A program made the position numbers and the translations under genes. This document shows, one piece after another, positions 11,870 to 22,859 of a stretch of DNA of 64,000 nt. Origin of the DNA: Uranotaenia lowii (taxonomy: Eukaryota; Arthropoda; Insecta; Diptera; Culicidae); assembly GCF_029784155.1 (NCBI RefSeq), contig NC_073691.1, forward strand, positions 89,238,722 through 89,302,721, written 5' to 3'. The notes under the pieces were generated by a model. That model saw only the letters and a list, made by a program, of their open reading frames with translations. It had not been told where the DNA came from and did not search any database. How positions within the stretch are numbered: the stretch's first letter is position 1; each line of letters starts with the position of its first letter.

Positions 11870-14578
11870 GGGTCATTCCATGTCAAGTGTGCACAGAGAG
11901 AAAAAAAATCTTATCGAAAATTCGCCAAACTTGGCCGATAGACTTTCTGAGGCCTACAAAACAAATCCTCAATTTTTGAGAATGATCCGCCCACCTCTCG
12001 TTCCAGGACCCTCCCTTCTTTTTTACAAGATTTTGAAAAATTCATCATTTTTAAAATACAACATCTCTGGACTGAAACATCGTACCAAAATGACAAAATA
12101 TGCGTTTTGTAGATTTTATTAAAATCTATCGATTGATGTTATTCATTACTCGAAAAAGTGACGTTTTAAACGTCAAAACACAGCTCTAAAAACAAAACGT
12201 TAATTTTCTCAAGGAAAGTATATTTTTTTCTTGAATTTTATGATTTCATTGTTTTCTTGAGAAAATTTTACGTAAGAACCAACTAAAATCCCAATATAAT
12301 ATTTCTCGTTTTCGAGATATGAAAGATTTAAGTTGGATTGTCTCACAATTATTTATTCGCAGCACTCAGTGATTTCACTAAACTGCATAATTCATCCAAA
12401 TTTTTAGCCACATCTTCCTTGCTTGAACAGATTTTTTATTTTCATGATTTTTTTGAATGATTTTGAACGAAAGAAAAAAAATCGTTTTATGAAATATTAT
12501 AATTCCAAAAATAACTATATTTTTCTCTATATTTTTTCGTTCCAACACTGCAATTTAAATCATCTTAAAATTGTCTTTTAATGTTGCATACATTTTATAT
12601 TTGAAATTTCGGTAAGCTTGAACATACTTTCATTCCAATTTTTCCAATATCTAAAGAGATTGCGGCATGAAACGAACGAAATCTTCTTCATGGAGAAACA
12701 GGTTTATCATGTTGAAACTGTTAATTTTATTAAACAACAAACATTTGTAAAAAAAAATGCTTAAAAAAATGAAAATAACACTTTTGTGTTTGAATTCGTT
12801 TTGCTGTTGGGTAACAATTTTATACATTATAATTCTGTATTCAATCATTAAGTTAGTGCTTACTCAGCGGATGGTGCGGATGAATCAATGTGAGGAATGT
12901 CATTAACATAATGTTATATAATTGATAACGGCGATTAAAATCTTAAATCAATTATTCACAGATAATGTTTAAATCTCGAGAATCTGCTCGTAAATATGTT
13001 GATTACTTAACTTTCATAAATTATGACTTAATTTGTTTTTGTATTTCTGGAATTTTGAGACTCTCGTGTTATTCATCCCTAAATAAATTATGGCGATACT
13101 GATATTTATAACAACAGCATTTCTTCATTGTATATCGCCTTCATTTATACAACTTAAGCACAGCAGATTTTTTTTGTTGATACCGAGTGGAGCACTAAAC
13201 AATAGCGATTTTTTTAAATTGATTCACTGACCATTGTGAACGAATTTTGGCCGCATTTGCTTGCTACGCACTCGCTTGCTGTAACATGGAAGTAGTTTTG
13301 AATACAACTTCTCAAATCGAAGATTGCGGTTGAAATATCCAGTTGCTTCCTGTAGCTAAATTAGTACGGAGTTGTTCATGTGACTTACATTGCTAAGCTT
13401 CTAAATAGTCGGGAACAGTCTTGAGCTTTCTGAGCAATAGCAACGTGTTCAATTGGAAAAGAACTTCATGAGCGATGTTCAGTGGATAAATAACTACAAC
13501 AACAACCAGGCAACGCTACACTCATTTGAGATGTAGTACTCCGTTGATTCAAAAGTAGTTGCAATAAACTTCGTGATCATCTCAAATTGCTTGGAGCATA
13601 TTACTTCTACAGTGTAGAATTTCTCAAAAACAAGTTCAATGGATTGGAGAAAATGCTCAATTTTCAATTCAATGCTTTTCAATGATAGAGCAGTTTCTCA
13701 ATACAACTACCGTTTCAATATGAAAAACCTGTTACACCATGAAGAAGATTTCGTTCGTTTAAAGCCGCAATCTCTTTAGATATTGGAAAAATTGGAATGA
13801 AAGTATGTTCAAGCTTAACGAAATTTCAAATTTAAAATGTATGCAAAGTTAAAATACAATTTTAAGATGATTTAACTTGCAGTGTTGGAACGAAAAAATA
13901 TAGAGAAAAATATAGTTATTTTTGGAATTATAATATTCAATAAAATGATTTTTTTTTCTTTCGTTCAAAATGTTAATTGAATTTTTTTTAATTTAAAACA
14001 AATCATGAAAACAAAAAATCTGTTCGAGCAAGGAAGATGTGGCTAAAAATTTGGATGAATTAAGCAGTTTAGTGAAATCTGAGTGCTGCGAATAAATAAT
14101 TGTGAGACAATCCAACTTAAATCTTTCATACCTCGAAAACGAGAAATATTATATTGGGACTTTAGTTGGTTCTTACGTAAAATTTTCTCAAGAAAACAAT
14201 GAAATCATAAAATTCAAGAAAAAAATATACTTTCCTTGAGAAAATTAACGTTTTGTTTTTAGAGCTGTGTTTTGACGTTTAAAACGTCACTTTTTCGAGT
14301 AATGAATAACATCAATCGATAGATTTTAATAAAATCTACAAAACGCATATTTTGTCATTTTGGTACGATGTTTCAGTCCAGAGATGTTGTATTTTAAAAA
14401 TGATGAATTTTTCAAAATCTTGTAAAAAAGAAGGGAGGGTCCTGGAACGAGAGGTGGGCGGATCATTCTCAAAAATTGAGGATTTGTTTTGTAGGCCTCA
14501 GAAAGTCTATCGGCCAAGTTTGGCGAATTTTCGATAAGATTTTTTTTCTCGCTGTGCACACTTGACATGGAATGACCC
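11870..14578. mobile_element. 2.7-kb foldback-type element with about 0.85-kb inverted arms
   Basis: Left arm 11870-12720 and right arm 13711-14578 are long inverted repeats with high identity. Both terminate in GGGTCATTCCATGTCAAGTG, and ATAT lies at each border (11866-11869 and 14579-14582), consistent with a 4-bp target duplication. The unique centre of about 990 bp (12721-13710) has no recognisable protein. The arms contain short matching open frames on opposite strands (11868-12122 plus; 14326-14631 minus), which exist only because the arms are inverted copies. The superfamily is unknown. Candidates are lineages with 4-bp duplications such as Sola-like elements, but nothing in the sequence proves that. 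Confidence 0.8.
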
Positions 14579-14629
14579 ATATACATCTGTCGTCCACATA
14601 AGCTGAATCCGCAGTCACGCGTTCGATGC

Positions 14630-16666
14630 ACTCCTTATGTTTCGTTTTGGAGTACACCAAACCTGCTGTATAATATATACTGTTTTCGTGAGTGATATCC
14701 AAAGTTGATTTCTCATATTATTTCTCAATTGCGATTGTTTTTATCAAACTGCGTTTTCTTCCTTTTTTCCTGGATTTAACGTTTCGAGAAGTAACTAAGG
14801 GTATTTGAGAGATGATGTTGGAGTCCAAAAAGAAGTTACTTAAGTCAGCCGATACATTTCCTAACTTTTTAGGAGCTACAATTTGATTCACAACAATTGA
14901 TTTGTAAGCACTAGCGAATTTGCTTGGGTTAGGATGATTGTTGTTGGCATTTTTACATCGAATGATAGAAAAATGATGCTCAAGGCAATCCTGGGAAAGA
15001 TTTCGCTTTCTTAAGAAGGAAATTCCATAGTTCTTTCTTAAGTCTTTAAAAAGCTTGTTGCTATGTACAGCAACCATCCATCAATGAAGAAGGGTTTTTG
15101 AGATCGTGATGTAAGTTGGGGGAATTGATTTTCCTAAAATATGATGGAAAAGAATATTGTGTATGTTGAAATTAATCGAAAATGAAAGAAAATATTTTTC
15201 TACCTTATCCAAATCATCACACGCAAGTGGGATGAACCTTAGTTGTCGTAATTTTTTTTTCATTAACGATAAAAAACTCCAGTGTGGCGATCCATATTGT
15301 AGCGGTTTTTTGAAAATCTTTTAAGGAATCGTTTTAAAAAATAAAAATAAATTAAACCTTTGAATTCCAACTTAAAATTTATAATTCAAGAATGTTATTT
15401 ACTTACCCTTGTTTAACAGAATGTTGATGAGTTTGCTATATCGAATAGTTTATCAAAATATTCGCAATAGCGCGCTGTGTTCAAACAAACTTTGGGAAGT
15501 TTTCCCGTGTGAACAAAGGTTTTTAATCCAGCGCTTACCGACTCGCTGAGAGTTTGCCACGCACATTTCGTCTAAGAAAATGCTTACAATTCGTTCATCT
15601 TTAGGTAAACTGACAACTTTAATTTTCAACAAATGCAGCACAGTAGTAGAAACTCCTTCGGTAACTTCCAATCTTGAAAGCCATTTCCTTATAGTATCGA
15701 CAGAAGGAAGAGCAAAAAATTTTCTCATCTGTCGATAAGCTTTATGCGAACAGTATAACAAGACAACTGCCATGTTCTTCATGCGATCGGAAAATCTTGC
15801 TCCATGTAACTTTCGACTTTTGTTTTTTTGAAGCTCTTGGAGCAATGGATCTGTGAAGCTGTTCGTTTTTTAACGTATAGTTCTAATTTCATACTGTTTA
15901 TTGATTGTTTTAAACTTACCACCTGAGCTTTAAGATCGCTTGCCTGTTTTTGATTTTGTCTCAGTTTTTTCTGGAGTGATATCCGCTGGCCTTCGGATAT
16001 TGTTAATTTTGTCATCAGACTGACAATATCAGGTACTAGATTATAATCATGGTCTAGTAACGCATGATTAAATGAATGTTTTTTTATTAAGTCCATCGTT
16101 ATTCAGCGGAATGTGTTCATTGTTATGTTCCAATGAATTTAGCTCTGTTTCTCCAGCAACTTCAACATTCAGATTATTATTTTGCCCAAAATGTTCTTCA
16201 AAATCAAGTAGTTCAAAATTATTTGTATGTATTTCATGCTGCTTACAATTGAGATCACAAATTTGTTCCATTGAAGGCGGAAATAGTGATGGGCGTGCTG
16301 ATACAAGCTAGAAAGAAATTCTTTTAGATTTGATGAGACTCTAAAATTTGACTAAATTGCCCTTGTGATTTGTTTCGGACATTATAAAAGTCATCGTCAG
16401 AAAAATGTCGGGAACAAATAACACTGTTTTCAGTGATTTCTGGGTTCTTGCAGAACCCACGCCAATCTTCATTAGGTCTGCAAAAAACGGATGAATTTAT
16501 GCAATGATTTAATTTCAATTTTAAATTTACCTCTTGGCAGAAAAAAAAATCCGGTAAAATGACAAGCACCGTGTTTAAAAGATGGACAACCGTTCACAGC
16601 ACAGTACACTCGACCCATGATTCGCAAAAACAATTGACTAATTACACAGAAAATAAAATTCACCAC
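14630..16666 (-). pseudogene. P-element-like transposase relic with THAP domain
   Basis: Minus-strand pieces run in family order. First is a THAP zinc finger (about 16619-16324: YCAVNGC, then WRGFCKNP, then VICSRHFSDDDF, giving the C2CH ligands), apparently split by a short non-coding insert. Next come an acidic linker (16271-16068) and a Lys/Gln-rich coiled coil (about 16010-15860: SEGQRISLQKKLRQNQKQ). Then comes a P/THAP9-type block (15820-15650: RFSDRMKNMAVVLLYCSHKAYRQ, VDTIRKWLS) and IFLDEMCV (about 15585), likely the first catalytic Asp. The C-terminal LSQDCLEHHFSIIR block is at 15077-14718. Frame changes and stops occur between pieces, and the middle of the catalytic domain is missing. 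P transposases cut and paste DNA using GTP; this copy cannot. Confidence 0.8.
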
Positions 16667-16713
16667 CAGATTTTCACTTCACTCACTTGGAACGTAGACT
16701 GGATATTGAATCT

Positions 16714-17842
16714 CAGTGTTCGGCACAAAAGCGCTAATCCGCTATTCGCTAGTTAGTCCGCTAACTTTTTGTTAGCGGTTTAATTTTGCCGCTAAGTTTG
16801 GATTGATTTAGCGAATTGAAAAGTTCCGCTATTTTTTGGTTCCGCTAATTAAAGATCGCTAACTCCCATATATTTGTATCAATCTCTCGAATTTTTAGTG
16901 ATAGAATAAACTTTTTTTCATTAATCAAGTCAAAGTGCTTTGCTTAATTGGATTCATTGGAGGAATGCGTACTAGAGTTAGAGAAAAGTTGTATTTAGTC
17001 TCTTCAAGCACTTTTTTTTAGCAACTTTTATAGAAGAAGTGTTAAACAATATAAAACTATTTTCAACATCTCTTCATCAGCATTTATTTTCAAGTGGTTG
17101 AGCTGTTTACTTTTCACATTACAGTTTTTTAGAGATTTTACAGATCAGTTCATATAAAAATAAGATAAAATCAATATTGTAGCCTTCGTTTAAAGTTCAA
17201 ATAGAGATTGTATAAATTTTCACGTTTGACAATGCTCCTGCATATTTGAAAAGGGGGAAAACAGGTTAAAGATTTTAAATAAGGATTATGTAAAATAATG
17301 CCAAAACATAAAAAAATAATTGCAAAAAAGATTATTTGCAACAAAATTGCATACTGTCTACTTTGCACAAAACCGACAAATCGAGTAAATTTTTAACCAA
17401 ATTTTAAATAAAAAAAAAGAGATATAGCTCGCATTTTCCACATTCTGTTCTTTTGCTCTTTCTTTAATTGTTTTTTTTTTATTTATAGAATACAGAGACT
17501 CGTTAAAACTCATTAAATCTTTCACAGTTTTGGTTTTACGCATATAATTTTATGAAAATACAATCAATTTATCTAATTGTAAATTAAATACTTGAAACTT
17601 CATTAATTCCCCCTTGGGGAGTTGCAAAAATCGAAAGGGGGAAATGCGTGACTAAAGAAAAATTTGATATTTGTTCCGGCCTTAATGTTGGTAAACAGTT
17701 AGCGATTAGAGATTAGCGCTTTAAGCTTAAAGCGATAACTTTTCTGGCACATTTAGCGTATTTAATTAGCGATCGTTAACTTTGTATGAGTTAGCGATTT
17801 AATTAGCGGCGCTAATTTTTCAGTTAGCGATGCCGAACACTG
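16714..17842. mobile_element. hAT-type non-autonomous element (CAGTGTTCGGCA ends)
   Basis: The 1129-bp element begins CAGTGTTCGGCA and ends TGCCGAACACTG. It is flanked by an exact 8-bp direct repeat TTGAATCT at 16706-16713 and 17843-17850. Both subterminal zones (about 16730-16870 and 17695-17830) carry many copies of the short motif TAGCG/CGCTA, in both orientations, typical of transposase-binding arrays in hAT elements. The interior is AT-rich and has no transposase; frames at 17171-17543 are low-complexity and unrecognised. It sits just upstream of the THAP exon of the P relic and may have landed in that element's 5' region. Confidence 0.9.
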
Positions 17843-17850
17843 TTGAATCT

Positions 17851-18859
17851 TTATTATTGTTATGACACTGTAAACATTTGTTTAGAATTAGTTTATTCAA
17901 GTATTATTGAGCACAAAAATTAACAGCAAGCTTATAACTGCGTCGTTGATGCGGTCTTCCAAAGAAGTAGTACAAATCGATTAACTTATTTATTTGTATT
18001 TACTACTATCATTTGAAGCTAGATACCATCGTACACGTCCACATTCAAATAAAAATTCGTAAACATAAGTATGCAAACTCATGCAATCGAATTGAAGCTA
18101 AAATTATTCACCAGAGTTTCGAATCTTGGAATCTTGTAATGAATCATTTTTGATTGATGCATTCATGTTTTAGCTTCTTATGAAGAAGATTTTATTAAAT
18201 TTCAAATATTTAAGTTTCTACTCAATTAAGATTATACTTTTCAAAAATGTATAAATTTGATTTTTATTTTGAATCTTTGGCTTCAATTCACAAGTTTCAA
18301 CCTCTGAACCGTACATGTTTTAGAGTGTGAATAAACTCTTAAACTGCTACTTATTTCTGAGCGTGTAATAAAAATTGTAAATATGTATTAAAATTGGGAT
18401 TTTTTTCCTCAGCGTGTTCAGCAGTAGTTGCATTTTTGCCGCAGCTTTTAATAATGGCGCTTTCGGATTTTGTCCGCCGTTTTTCGTCAGATTTCCGAAT
18501 CTTGTAATAAATAATTTTTGAAGATAGTCCTTTTCATAACCAACACAACGTTGCTAAAGTTTTGCATATCCGAGGTCTAGTAACGTAGCTATCAACGAAG
18601 TAAAGTGCCCGGATACTAAATGATCATAGCCTCAATAAAAAAAAAAAACTCAACTTGTTGCCAGGTAACACCAAATGCAGAGCAATAGAGCAGCCACATA
18701 CTTGCCAGCGACCGATTTGCTTTTTCCTGCCGGGCAAGAGCAAGTGCTTTTAGTAACTGCGTGTGTTGTTATTTCAGCCATTACCCGAAAAATCAAACAC
18801 TTTTGTCATGGCTGTCTTGTAGAAATGATGATAAGTTTTTAATCGCCGATAAATTTATT
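17851..18859. other. AT-rich intergenic DNA with a short Tc1-like end motif
   Basis: No gene recognised. At 18606-18636 a GCCCGGATACTAAATGATCATAG stretch (split here as GCCCGGATACT and AAATGATCATAG) matches the outer block of the repeats at 1404 and 23040. A 13-bp sequence TGTCTTGTAGAAA at 18813-18825 recurs at 19445-19457, across the palindrome. Confidence 0.4.
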
Positions 18860-19445
18860 AATTTAATATGTTCATTGACACGTGCGGCGAGATGAAACGC
18901 TAGGTAGAAGAATTTGTAAAGGCATGAAGAATAGGCGGATAGGCAAGCATCAGATGAGCTTCGTAGGATAAAGTTTGGATAGGTGTTGAAACTGTAAGTC
19001 TAGGGCATTTTTATTGGAAAGCATGAAAGTGTGGTGGTACGCCTTTGCCGTACAACAGACTACTCTGTATAGGAAGCGTGATCGACTTTTGATCAACACA
19101 TTCCTAAACACAGCAGGCCAGTTGGACTGTGTACTGTCAATACACAGTCAGGCCTGACTGTGTATTGACAGTACACAGTCCAACTGGCCTGCTGTGTTTA
19201 GGAATGTGTTGATCAAAAGTCGATCACGCTTCCTATACAGAGTAGTCTGTTGTACGGCAAAGGCGTACCACCACACTTTCATGCTTTCCAATAAAAATGC
19301 CCTAGACTTACAGTTTCAACACCTATCCAAACTTTATCCTACGAAGCTCATCTGATGCTTGCCTATCCGCCTATTCTTCATGCCTTTACAAATTCTTCTA
19401 CCTAGCGTTTCATCTCGCCGCACGTGTCAATGAACATATTAAATT
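18860..19445. repeat. 586-bp perfect palindrome without spacer
   Basis: Arms 18860-19152 and 19153-19445 are reverse complements over all 293 bp as far as I can check by eye. The centre is TCAGG|CCTGA, with no loop. The arms are richer in G+C than their surroundings and carry no recognised coding motif or terminal repeat. Symmetry fails at the next base on each side (T at 18859, G at 19446). It may be a real inverted duplication, for example by fold-back template switching during repair, or a read or assembly artefact. If transcribed, it would form a perfect 293-bp hairpin RNA. Confidence 0.95.
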
Positions 19446-19938
19446 GTCTTGTAGAAAGCACGAATTTGGAATCCGTTTGCAGTCTGGAAAAATAATATCG
19501 TAGAATGATTTTCTCTGTCCGTTTTAGTTATGACTGTTTCAAGACTTAATCCATATCCTGAGGATTTTATTCTATTCATTAAATTCGGTTACATTTTATT
19601 AGAACGCATTTGAAACCTCCCATGCTGAAAGCGACTTGGCGCAGATGTTCGGCAACCAACAGCTTTCACCCTTCAGTGAAGCTGTGCCCAGCGTTCCTAA
19701 CTCGGAAGTATTCATTCACAGCTTCGAACGTGTACCATTCCAATCCATTAGTTTTGAGCTGCTCCAGTGGATCATATTTTTGTAAATCAGCAAATGGACT
19801 TCCATCAATTGCTGGCACAGCAACTGCAGAGATCAACGTCGCATTTATATTGTGCTTTTGCAAATTTATCTATTTACAAACCTTTTCTAGAAAACTTACT
19901 TCTTTTTGGTGGTTTTAGCTCTAAAAGAAGCGAGTTTA
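19446..19938. other. unassigned sequence downstream of Copia relic
   Basis: A minus-strand frame at 19666-19863 (65 codons, containing LEWYTFEAVNEYFRVRNAG) is not recognised. It could be degraded retroelement sequence from the Copia relic next to it, but nothing shows this. Confidence 0.35.
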
Positions 19939-20870
19939 TTACGCAAATCTTTTGCGTTCATTTTGTCTTGAAGTTAACTCAAACAAAACTTTTTTTCTGG
20001 TGTTTGTCGCCGGCGTTCTTTTGTTTCCAGCCATTATCGCGAGCGTTCTTTTAACGGTATGCTTGTACTGCTTCCCCTCCTTGGCAATAAACTTGTTCAT
20101 AAGCGGGCACTTATCTTTGTAGTGACCAAATTCGTTGCACCCGAAGCACCGGACATCCTTCTTCGGCTTCAAAGCTACGTTTCTATGTTCCTTTGGTTTC
20201 TCCTCTCCAGCTTCAGCATCAAATAACATGCGTTTTATCTCTGTCAGGGACATCTGACTCATGCTTGAAGAGGACCAGCAAAGCAACTTTTACGTGCTTG
20301 AACCGATTTGGAATTGCGCTTAGTAAATCGTGCACCTTTTCTTCATGTGATATCGCTGAACGCTTTCTTTCTAATTCACGTATTATCAAGTCGCACTCAT
20401 CAAAGATTTTTCTGAGTGAATCCCGAATCCTGTATTTGATGGAAAATAGCCATTCTCACATGTCGACTAGCGCGCCGCTGCCGTCCCAGACTTCTGATAG
20501 GTTTTCACCAGAATGTCCATTGCATCTTTCGCGTACTCAATGCCCACAATCTTGTTGAGCACCTCGTTGTTCACGAACATTATTATTTCGTCGAGTGCGG
20601 TCACATCGTCGTCTCAGCGCTTCCGAAGGGTTGCCTTCTGCTCCTCCTCATGCGCTTCTGTGGCCCCTGCCATCGGGTTGTAGCACTCCTCGTTGATCGG
20701 TGTACGTGTGGGTGAGCTTCAGCTTAGCCAGCTGATATTAAACTTGCCACTTCCACGCAGCAAAAGTAATCTTGCTGCCGTCGAAGATAAGAGATTCCGA
20801 CGCTATAGAGAGTTGTCGAATAAGACACAGTTCGCCCTAGAGCTCCCCACTCGAAGCGGGTATCTCGCCT
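19939..20870 (-). pseudogene. Copia-type gag relic 2 (UBN2-like plus zinc knuckle)
   Basis: A minus-strand Copia gag with several frame breaks. From about 20870 down, the translation shows gag-polyprotein sequence (LIIRELERKRSAISHEEKVH and LLSAIPNRFKHVK near 20390-20300). It ends with a CCHC zinc knuckle, CFGCNEFGHYKDKC, near 20150-20110, preceded by a Lys-rich linker. Gag forms the particle and binds element RNA through the knuckle. No protease, integrase or reverse transcriptase follows, so the element is cut off at its 3' side. It lies directly behind the LTR/primer-site candidate at 21106-21289 and belongs to a different family from relic 1, judged by gag divergence. Confidence 0.75.
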
Positions 20871-21105
20871 ATCGCCTATGCACGACTCGGAATTCTCCAT
20901 GACTCTGCCGCCGCTGATTGACATCGCTTCCGTTAGTCCGTCCGTCGTTCAGTCCATATTGGTCCTTATCGTCCTTGACGATCTGCACCCAGTTTCGATC
21001 CCAAACGTTCGATGGGATGAAGGCACTAGTCCGGTTTCCTACCAGTTAACCACTGGTTCCTAATTTGCGACTACGACTTGTAAATTAGTTATGTCCAGAA
21101 TACTT

Positions 21106-21119
21106 CTGGACCCATAACC
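21106..21119 (-). other. Copia primer binding site 2 (half tRNA-iMet)
   Basis: On the minus strand this reads GGTTATGGGTCCAG, one mismatch from the complement of the anticodon stem-loop of initiator tRNA-Met. Copia-type elements prime reverse transcription with an internal half of this tRNA. It overlaps a small hairpin (TCCAGAATACTTCTGGA, 21094-21110). Confidence 0.7.
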
Positions 21120-21289
21120 TCTTGGATTTTCAGAGAAAACGAAAAATAAGCATCATAACCTTTAACAGGAGTTGGAATAGCTCCTGTTAAAGGTTATTTT
21201 CTTAGGGACATAAATCGAGTTTTGCTTAAATTGAAATGTGTTACATTTGTGATTTTATTTCAATCACCTTGGTTATTGTTTGTAGATTG
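21120..21289 (-). repeat. candidate LTR of Copia relic 2
   Basis: On the minus strand this 170-bp stretch begins TGACAATC, right where coding similarity of relic 1 ends, and finishes at the primer site. Short LTRs occur in Copia elements. No second LTR is present to compare, so the boundaries are inferred. It contains the 17-bp-stem hairpin at 21155-21197. Confidence 0.4.
21155..21197. repeat. perfect 17-bp hairpin, 9-nt loop
   Basis: The stem ATAACCTTTAACAGGAG at 21155-21171 pairs exactly with 21181-21197 around the loop TTGGAATAG. It lies inside the candidate LTR, so it could be an LTR secondary structure or a small foldback. It is not followed by a T-run like a bacterial terminator, which would be out of place here. 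Confidence 0.8.
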
Positions 21290-22409
21290 TCAAATTGACC
21301 ACATAGCTTTCGGTTGCTTGCAGCCATGGAGCATCGCCCTTGCCTTTTCCATCAGAGTTCGGTTGGCTCGTTCGCTGACACCGTTTTGTTGCGGGGTGTA
21401 TGGGACCGTGAAAACCATCTGAACTCCTTTCTCAGAACAATTCTCCGCCTTTTGAGCCTTCATCGCGGAGTTTGGCTCTGAATTCCTTGTTGGAAAGTCT
21501 CCTCGACTTTGGAATCCTAGCTCTGCTTCCAGGAACATTCTTTTCAGCTCCAGTATCGGTTTCGCTCAAATATCCGCAATCGATAGAACGGTCAAAGTCC
21601 CTTTTACGTGGTTGTAGTCGTTGAGAACCGCAGAGATCAGTGCGTGTACCTTTTCATCCGCCGGGATGTTCGCACCCATGCGCTCTAGCTCCCGAACGAT
21701 CAGATCGTATTCCTTAAACAAATGACTCAACGATCTAATGTTCTTCCAGTGTTCGAGGTCAGTCATGGAGCCTGTCGCGCATCGCTATCCAAGAATAGGT
21801 GCAAACGTGCTGGTAAGTCTTCACCAAAATGTCCATGGCCTCCTTCGCATATCGTACCCCGATTATGCGGTTCAGGACGATGATGTTGACGGCCATCACG
21901 ATCTCGTCCAGTACCTCGGAGTCTTCGTTCTTGCGCTTCCTGAGGGCTACCAGGCGCCGTTCCTCCTCTGCCGGCTCCTTCATTGGGGTGGCACAGTCGT
22001 CTTTCTCGGAGGTTCGCACCATGGTGTGGATGAGGTTTTTAGCAATTAATCGGCGCTCAATCCTCCACTTCCATGCTGCGAAGGTCTCCTCTCGGCCGTC
22101 GAAACGGTGACAGCATCGAGAGTACCCCTTGCAACTGGCGGAGTCGAGAGTAACCCTCTCGGAAACCGACCATTTCCGGGCTGGTTCCTTGGCTGCTAGT
22201 TCCTCCGGATTCCTGGTGGACCTCGCTTCCTTCTTCGGGACCTGGGCTTGGGACATCTTGGCTGACCACTTCGGACCTCGACTGATTCCTGGATGACCTC
22301 TTCGGACCTTAGCTGACCTCTTGGGACCTTTGGATGACCTCGTGAGACCTCTCACCGACTTCTTAGGATCTCTGGCTGGCTGGAATGCTCCAGGACTCGC
22401 TAACCGCAA
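21290..22409 (-). pseudogene. Copia relic 1: gag joined to integrase fragment
   Basis: Minus strand. An N-terminal Pro/Lys-rich region (about 22409-22150) leads into a Copia gag: the WKWRIERRLIAKNL block near 22060, IVLNRIIGVRYAKEAMDIL near 21850, then LFKEYDLIVRELERMGANI and DEKVHALISAVLNDYNHVK at 21730-21620. After a junction at about 21540-21565 the frame continues as integrase only: VPYTPQQNGVSERANRTLM near 21410-21355, the conserved segment holding the catalytic Glu. The zinc knuckle, protease and first half of integrase are deleted, and reverse transcriptase and RNase H are absent. The 5' LTR and primer site are preserved upstream, so this is an internally and 3'-deleted element. Confidence 0.8.
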
Positions 22410-22472
22410 GTTTTCGAAGAATTTGTATAGAGTACCCCTCTAACGCTATCTCTTATTCCTCACCAGACGTGT

Positions 22473-22486
22473 CTGGGCCCATAACC
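22473..22486 (-). other. Copia primer binding site 1 (half tRNA-iMet)
   Basis: The minus strand reads GGTTATGGGCCCAG, an exact complement of the CTGGGCCCATAACC anticodon stem-loop of insect initiator tRNA-Met. It abuts the LTR end CAACA. It also overlaps a palindrome, CCAGACGTGTCTGG (22463-22476). Confidence 0.85.
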
Positions 22487-22859
22487 TGTTGAATTCAATG
22501 ATTTCGCAACAGTGGTTTTGGTTTGGAAATGAGATACCATTTATTCATTTCTGTTCGTCAAGTCCTTACAAGCTAACTTAGACCTATAGCGATAACAATC
22601 TTCTCGCTTAACCTTGGTGATTCCCAACTCTGAATCATTCCTAAAATACTATCATAATCTGGGCTAACCACCCAGATTAAACCGCCAACACTGCAGGGTA
22701 ACTTATAACCACAAGCTGTGTTGGCTGAGTTCAGCGTGCATGATGACAACATTGACCATCATTAATTGTCAACCGCTATTGTTCTCAATAGGTGAATTGA
22801 CTAAAGAGGACGAAACCAAAACAATCGGTTTTGGTGTATTGTTGGTGTAAGTATCAACA
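22487..22859 (-). repeat. 5' LTR of Copia relic 1
   Basis: The 373-bp minus-strand LTR begins TGTTGATACTTACACC and ends GAATTCAACA, directly next to the primer site. It has the canonical TG...CA ends and a 5-bp terminal inverted repeat TGTTG/CAACA. The 3' partner LTR is not in the window. The promoter would sit here; no clear TATA box was singled out. Confidence 0.75.

Noticed and set aside
11868..14631. Matching 84- and 101-codon frames in the two arms of the foldback element
   Set aside because: The duplicates arise from the inverted arms; the sequence has no recognisable domain, and one arm's frame simply mirrors the other.
21155..21197. Hairpin considered as a rho-independent terminator
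   Set aside because: The genome is eukaryotic, there is no adjacent gene end, and it lies within an LTR.
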